A program made the position numbers and the translations under genes. Source: Polytrichum commune (lineage: Eukaryota > Streptophyta > Polytrichopsida > Polytrichales > Polytrichaceae). Taken from it: 64,000 nt of DNA. Shown in pieces: positions 60,135 to 64,000 of this stretch. The notes beneath the pieces were generated by a model. The model ran no database searches. It was given only the letters and a program-made list of their open reading frames with translations, and was not told the origin of the DNA. Position 1 is the stretch's first letter. Every line of letters starts with the position of its first letter. The DNA is taken from positions 56,105,169 to 56,169,168 of the forward strand of contig OX485806.1 in the NCBI GenBank assembly GCA_950295325.1. The letters are read 5' to 3'.

Positions 60135-60233
60135 TAAATTTGGTATCATTGCTCACATGTTACTGCTCATTGCTCATGTGTTACCGCTCACCGCTCACTG
60201 CTCACGGCTCATTGCTCATGTGTTAGCTTCCCT
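60135..60233 (-). repeat. Right terminal inverted repeat with TGAGC heptamers
   Basis: Complement reads AGGGAAGCTAACACATGAGC and then repeated TGAGC(A/C/G)(A/G) units in two clusters separated by GTAACA(C)ATGAGC. It is longer than the left repeat, with more heptamers. Confidence 0.8.
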
Positions 60234-60244
60234 CTATAATCTAC

Positions 60245-61020
60245 TACATCTTGAATGTCAAAAAAAATGAAGATTATATGAGCTCTTTCCAAGGATGACT
60301 GGAAGAGCTATCTATATTTTTATAGAGTAATTAAAGATATAATAAATTAAGAGAACGGCACATGTTAGGCACCTCCTCTCACTATATAGAGAGTTAGGAT
60401 TAATGTTAGAAGACCTTACCTTATTCATGTCAATAGACTACACAAGAGCTAGGTCCTTTGTATCCTTTACCATTTTGGAATATACGAGCTTCAAACTCAA
60501 CCTTCTTCATAGTTATTCAAGGTGGAGGCAAAGTAAAATATTAACTTAAACATAGTTAAGTTGAATAATTGTGAAAGCAACTTGAGATGTCTTATAACAA
60601 CTCACATGAGGTGAAATATTACATAAGTTAGAGAGAGGTAGCTTATGTAAAAAATTGAGAGACAATTATGTAGGAGTGACTTATGGAGTCAAACATATGA
60701 TAAGAGAATTGGATACTCACATAAAGAGATAATAGACACGAGAGTGGATAGGAATTTTGTTGAAGTGATTATACAAAAGTAAGTGAGACTTAAAGGGTTC
60801 TAAGTGCGAGTGTTAACAATTGAAATTGAAAGATTATAGATGTGAGAAGATTGGTTGATACGCAAGGCGACCATAAAAAGTATAAAAAAAAAAGATGATG
60901 AATGCAAAATTGTATGCGGAACTATTGCATGAAAACTAACCTCCATATAATTCTTTTCATTCTTCCTATCTTATAATTCTCGTAATATAATGAAGTTGCT
61001 TGGTAATTGATAATTTGAAA
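60245..61020. other. AT-rich stretch, nothing recognised
   Basis: This is non-coding sequence between the transposon end and a protease fragment. No repeat pair or RNA feature was found. Confidence 0.45.
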
Positions 61021-61027
61021 GAACCCC

Positions 61028-61438
61028 ATGATCAAATCATTTCAATTACAAGTGTATTATGATCCACCCCAACCTAGACTCTTGAATTCTATCTCGACTA
61101 ATGGTCTAACTATGCAATTTTTAGGGAAAGTTTCTGGAATGGATAGGCATATTTTAACAGATACCGCTGCTAGTCATTGTTATTTGAGGTCATCATATGT
61201 CAAACGTATTGGTTTGCATATGAAAGAAAATAATGGTAAAGTGGTATTGGGAAATGGATTGGAAGTTGACATGGAGGGGACCGTCAATGTGCATGTGAAA
61301 ATTCAACAATACCAATCTCAAGTCTCTTGTTTGGTTATCAAATTAAGTGATGGCTTTGACTTGATTTTGGGAGATAATTTGTTGAATAAGCATAGAGCCC
61401 ACATTGACTATGATTCTACGATATATTCTACGATGTAA
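61028..61438 (+). pseudogene. Gypsy retropepsin fragment
   Basis: A 136-residue open frame reads as the aspartic protease of a gypsy element: ILTDTAASHCYLRSSYVKRI corresponds to the family form DTGASH.Y, and the C-terminal LSDGFDLILGDNLLNKHRA to the second conserved segment (hydrophobic-LG-D-W-L). The active site reads DTA instead of DTG, so it is probably inactive. No RT follows. It may belong to the methyltransferase-bearing family at 46-48 kb, whose protease is otherwise missing, but nothing here proves it. Confidence 0.8.
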
Positions 61439-61439
61439 G

Positions 61440-62601
61440 CGGCTATTACTAAGTATCAATGAATTCTATATACCTTACAATATCTAAGAGGGTAATGAAT
61501 CATAACTTGAATGTTTTTGGAATACAATACAGAAAGTTATGAACAAAGAATAAAGTGTGATGAGTTCTTTATTCACTTTGATTTGACTACATGATGATAT
61601 TACTGTAATCATTGATTGGTTATGTTATGACTATGCTAAATACAATCAATTATATCTACGACAAAGATATATTATATACAATGTTAAAAATAGACTATAT
61701 ATAAGATAGTGGCGAATCCATAATTGGTTGTGACATTGATAATTTGAGAAATAAAAAGAAGAAGAAAAATATTAGAAAGAAGCGCAAAACGGTTACTTGG
61801 CCGTTTGAAGAATAACACTTGGATACTCAAAGAGTATTGGAAACAAACGCAAAACGGTTACTTGGCTATTTGAAGATGGACACCCGTAGGAGGTTGTTTA
61901 GTTACATTGAAAACGATCACTTGGCCACTTGAGGAAGATGATTTGGATACTTGAAGAAAGTTACGTGTGACTTGGACACTTGTCATTTTAAAAAAAAATT
62001 AGTTTTTACTCTGTACTCGACGACTTGAAGAAATTTCCAACCATTTGAATACTCGAAGAAATATCATTAAGAGACTATTTTAAAATAGATTGTAATGTAT
62101 ATCATTGAGGAGCCAAAGGGCATACAAGGGAAAGAAGATTATTATGAGAGGAATGACTAAGTTGAGTTAATAACTCAAGGATGCCTCCTCAAAAGTTGAT
62201 AAGAAAATGGAAGATTAATAAAGGTATTACTACACATGTGAAAATAATATTTAACAATCACTTCATTATTTTTAAAATATTATCAACACATGTTTCAATA
62301 GAGGGAAGTTCCGGTAGTGGAAACTAACAATAAGAAACTAAGATTAAGACTTGCAATAGAGGAAATGTTTTTGGAATGAAAGGTAACTTGGTTCATTGAA
62401 GACGGTTATTTGGCTACTTACCAAATGTAAAAGAAATGACAACTGCGAGATGATAATAACGCACAATGAGGAAATTAGGTAGTTAGGTCATCATAATCCG
62501 GATGACGCTCTAAGTCACTACGATACGGTCAACCCTAGGAACAAGTAGAGGTAGTTGAGCTCTACAACTTTCACCAGTCGTACTCAATGATCATGTGTGG
62601 T
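61440..62601. other. AT-rich stretch with short degenerate repeats
   Basis: Around 61780-61960 a word of the form AAAACGGTTACTTGGC(C/T) recurs with TTTGAAGA and GGATACT, giving an irregular 60-70 bp repeat. No coding content is recognised. Confidence 0.5.
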
Positions 62602-64000
62602 TGTGAGCCCAAAGATGGGCCCCCATGTGTTCTTAATCGTAGAATTCATTGAGAATGGGTATTTGGCTTTTTATTGGTTATTCTAAAAACATAAACAGAG
62701 TGAAGTTAGAATAGATCATGATTTCAAACTTTAGGCTTAGATGTTGGCTTTAGATTCAGGAATTGGGTGAAGAATTAACTTGGGCTTGGCTTAGATAAGT
62801 GTGAGAGTGGGGTCGTTGTGACCGAATTAGGCTAGTCGGTGTTCGCATTGAGGGGGGGTGCTGTACCCCTAGGAAATCCCGGAATTGGGATTAAGTGGGC
62901 TGCGGTTGGAAGTCGTTTAGTAGTTCCAGGGAGGTATGTGTGAGCTCGGGGACGAGGAGGTCGGCGGCCACCACCAGGAGGAGGCAGCCGAAGTGAGGAG
63001 AATTGGCTTTGGAAGAGAGCTTGGAAGGTTATGGAGACTGGGAACAGAGTAACTGGGTAACAGAATGTGACTCAAGGGAAGCAACCTGGTTTAGTGGCCG
63101 AGAGGAATTGCCACTGACGCAGAATGTGAAAGAATTAGTGGCTGAGACAGGCGGCATTCCGATGCAACGCTGTTGGTCACGCTCCGGGTGGCTGAAATGA
63201 GATTTGGGAACAGAAGTTGAGCATTGAGGGAAGAGGGAAATGCCGAGAGGGGTAGCGAGCTGCCTGGGGTGAGCGGCAGGTCAGACTCGGTTTTACTTGG
63301 ATTATTTCCGTATGCGCAAAGATCTGCACTGAACCAAGAGTAGGAGGTCTGCTGAGGTGGAGGCAACTTTGCTCGAATGCCATGAGGGAGGCGACTTCGA
63401 GGTATGTAATGAGGTCGGAACGTGGAAGGACCAAGCATCCATGGATTCGTTAAAATCTCATGGCACTCTGTTTTGTGCTCAAGTGGGCAACTCGGTCTAA
63501 GAATGTTGAGCCTGAATTCAATGAGGGGGTGCTCCATGAGACAATGTGGCCCAGGCTTCACACTGGGTTTGGGCTTGAATGCTTGGATTAGCTAGGTGAG
63601 TGTGTGATTTAGTTGCAGGAGGTGTGGCGAGACAACAGGTTGCTGCCGCTTCGGAATCGGCGGAGTTGGGAATTACAGGCAAGGTACAGAGAGTTTTTGA
63701 TGCAGCAAGCTGCAACCTATTCACCTGAATGGAGATCTGGAGGAGGCAGGGCGAGGGAATTCACAATAACTTTTGGATCACTGGGATTCAAGGTCAAGTC
63801 CGCTATGATGGCCGAATCAGAGGTAGTATGGTGCAGAATTCTACTCACCAAAAAGAAAAACTTGTTGGTTGCAGCTGTCTGAGGCAAGGTGTAGCTAGTT
63901 TTTTGGTTAGGAACAAAACCCAGGGGAACAATCAGGGAAGATTTAAAAGGTGATTTGTACAACATCTAGGTGTCTTAGATAAGATTTGTTAGGGAAAACA
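62602..64000 (+). mobile_element. LTR of the TGTGAGCCC superfamily, cut by the window end
   Basis: It begins TGTGAGCCCAAAGATGGGCCCCCATGTGTTCTTAATC, closest in its first 40 bases to the fragment at 44510. The rest is GC-richer, non-coding text with open frames on both strands that show no family resemblance. Its right end is outside the window, so its duplication (left flank GTGGT) cannot be tested. Confidence 0.65.

Larger units (their letters stand above)
48810..60233. mobile_element. Mutator-like DNA transposon, 11.4 kb, 11-bp TSD
   Basis: Imperfect terminal inverted repeats open GGGGAATGCTATC on the left and AGGGAAGCTAACAC (complement) on the right. Both continue in tandem TGAGC-type heptamers. 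They are flanked by the identical 11 bp CTATAATCTAC (48799-48809 and 60234-60244). Mutator elements make duplications of 8-11 bp, usually 9, so the exact end may shift by a base or two. Inside are two divergent genes: a Mutator-type transposase on the plus strand (56335-59924) and a ten-exon methyltransferase-like gene on the minus strand (49400-56012). An array of palindromes lies in the latter's first intron. The element is an autonomous-type structure in which both genes carry inactivating changes. Confidence 0.88.

Overview
The window is a transposon-dominated stretch of a large plant nuclear genome. It shows TTTAGGG repeats, nested Ty3/gypsy elements with 5-bp target duplications, a Mutator-like element with an 11-bp duplication, spliced plant gene fragments (HtrA/Deg protease, class 3 aldehyde dehydrogenase), and no intact host gene, rRNA or clear tRNA. 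The species cannot be read from the sequence. A gypsy family carrying a cytosine methyltransferase and a PHD finger makes me lean, weakly, towards a non-flowering land plant.

Layout. 1-6.2 kb: an inverted repeat with arms of about 1.2 kb enclosing a decayed chromodomain gypsy integrase, exon-like gene fragments and a short telomere-like tract. 6.2-16.7 kb: a solo LTR (duplication TGAAG) with a tRNA-like fold, then spliced fragments of a Deg protease and an ALDH3 gene side by side, then a truncated LTR. 16.7-35.3 kb: one 18.7-kb gypsy element (duplication ACCCT) with gag, protease and the integrase C-terminus but no reverse transcriptase, plus an extra ORF 3' of pol. It is itself hit by four solo LTRs, each with its own duplication. 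35.3-41.4 kb: solo and truncated LTRs and exon-like pieces. 41.4-48.6 kb: two opposed, incomplete copies of a gypsy family. The minus copy has RT-RNase H-integrase-PHD finger; the plus copy has a DNMT3-like cytosine-5 methyltransferase followed by RT. 48.8-60.2 kb: an 11.4-kb Mutator-like element. 60.2-64 kb: a retropepsin fragment and an LTR running off the end.

The most remarkable object is the Mutator-like element. It carries two divergent genes. On the plus strand is a transposase with an N-terminal Cys-rich domain, a DDE-like core and a SWIM-type zinc finger. On the minus strand is a ten-exon gene whose C-terminal half has the order expected of a class-beta amino (N6-adenine/N4-cytosine type) DNA methyltransferase. 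The first intron of that gene holds an array of GGCGGTACCGCC palindromes at a 65-bp period. Together with the gypsy methyltransferase less than 2 kb away, two unrelated mobile elements here carry unrelated methyltransferase-like genes, which suggests interaction with host DNA methylation. All coding regions have stops or frameshifts, so the copies seen are probably inactive.
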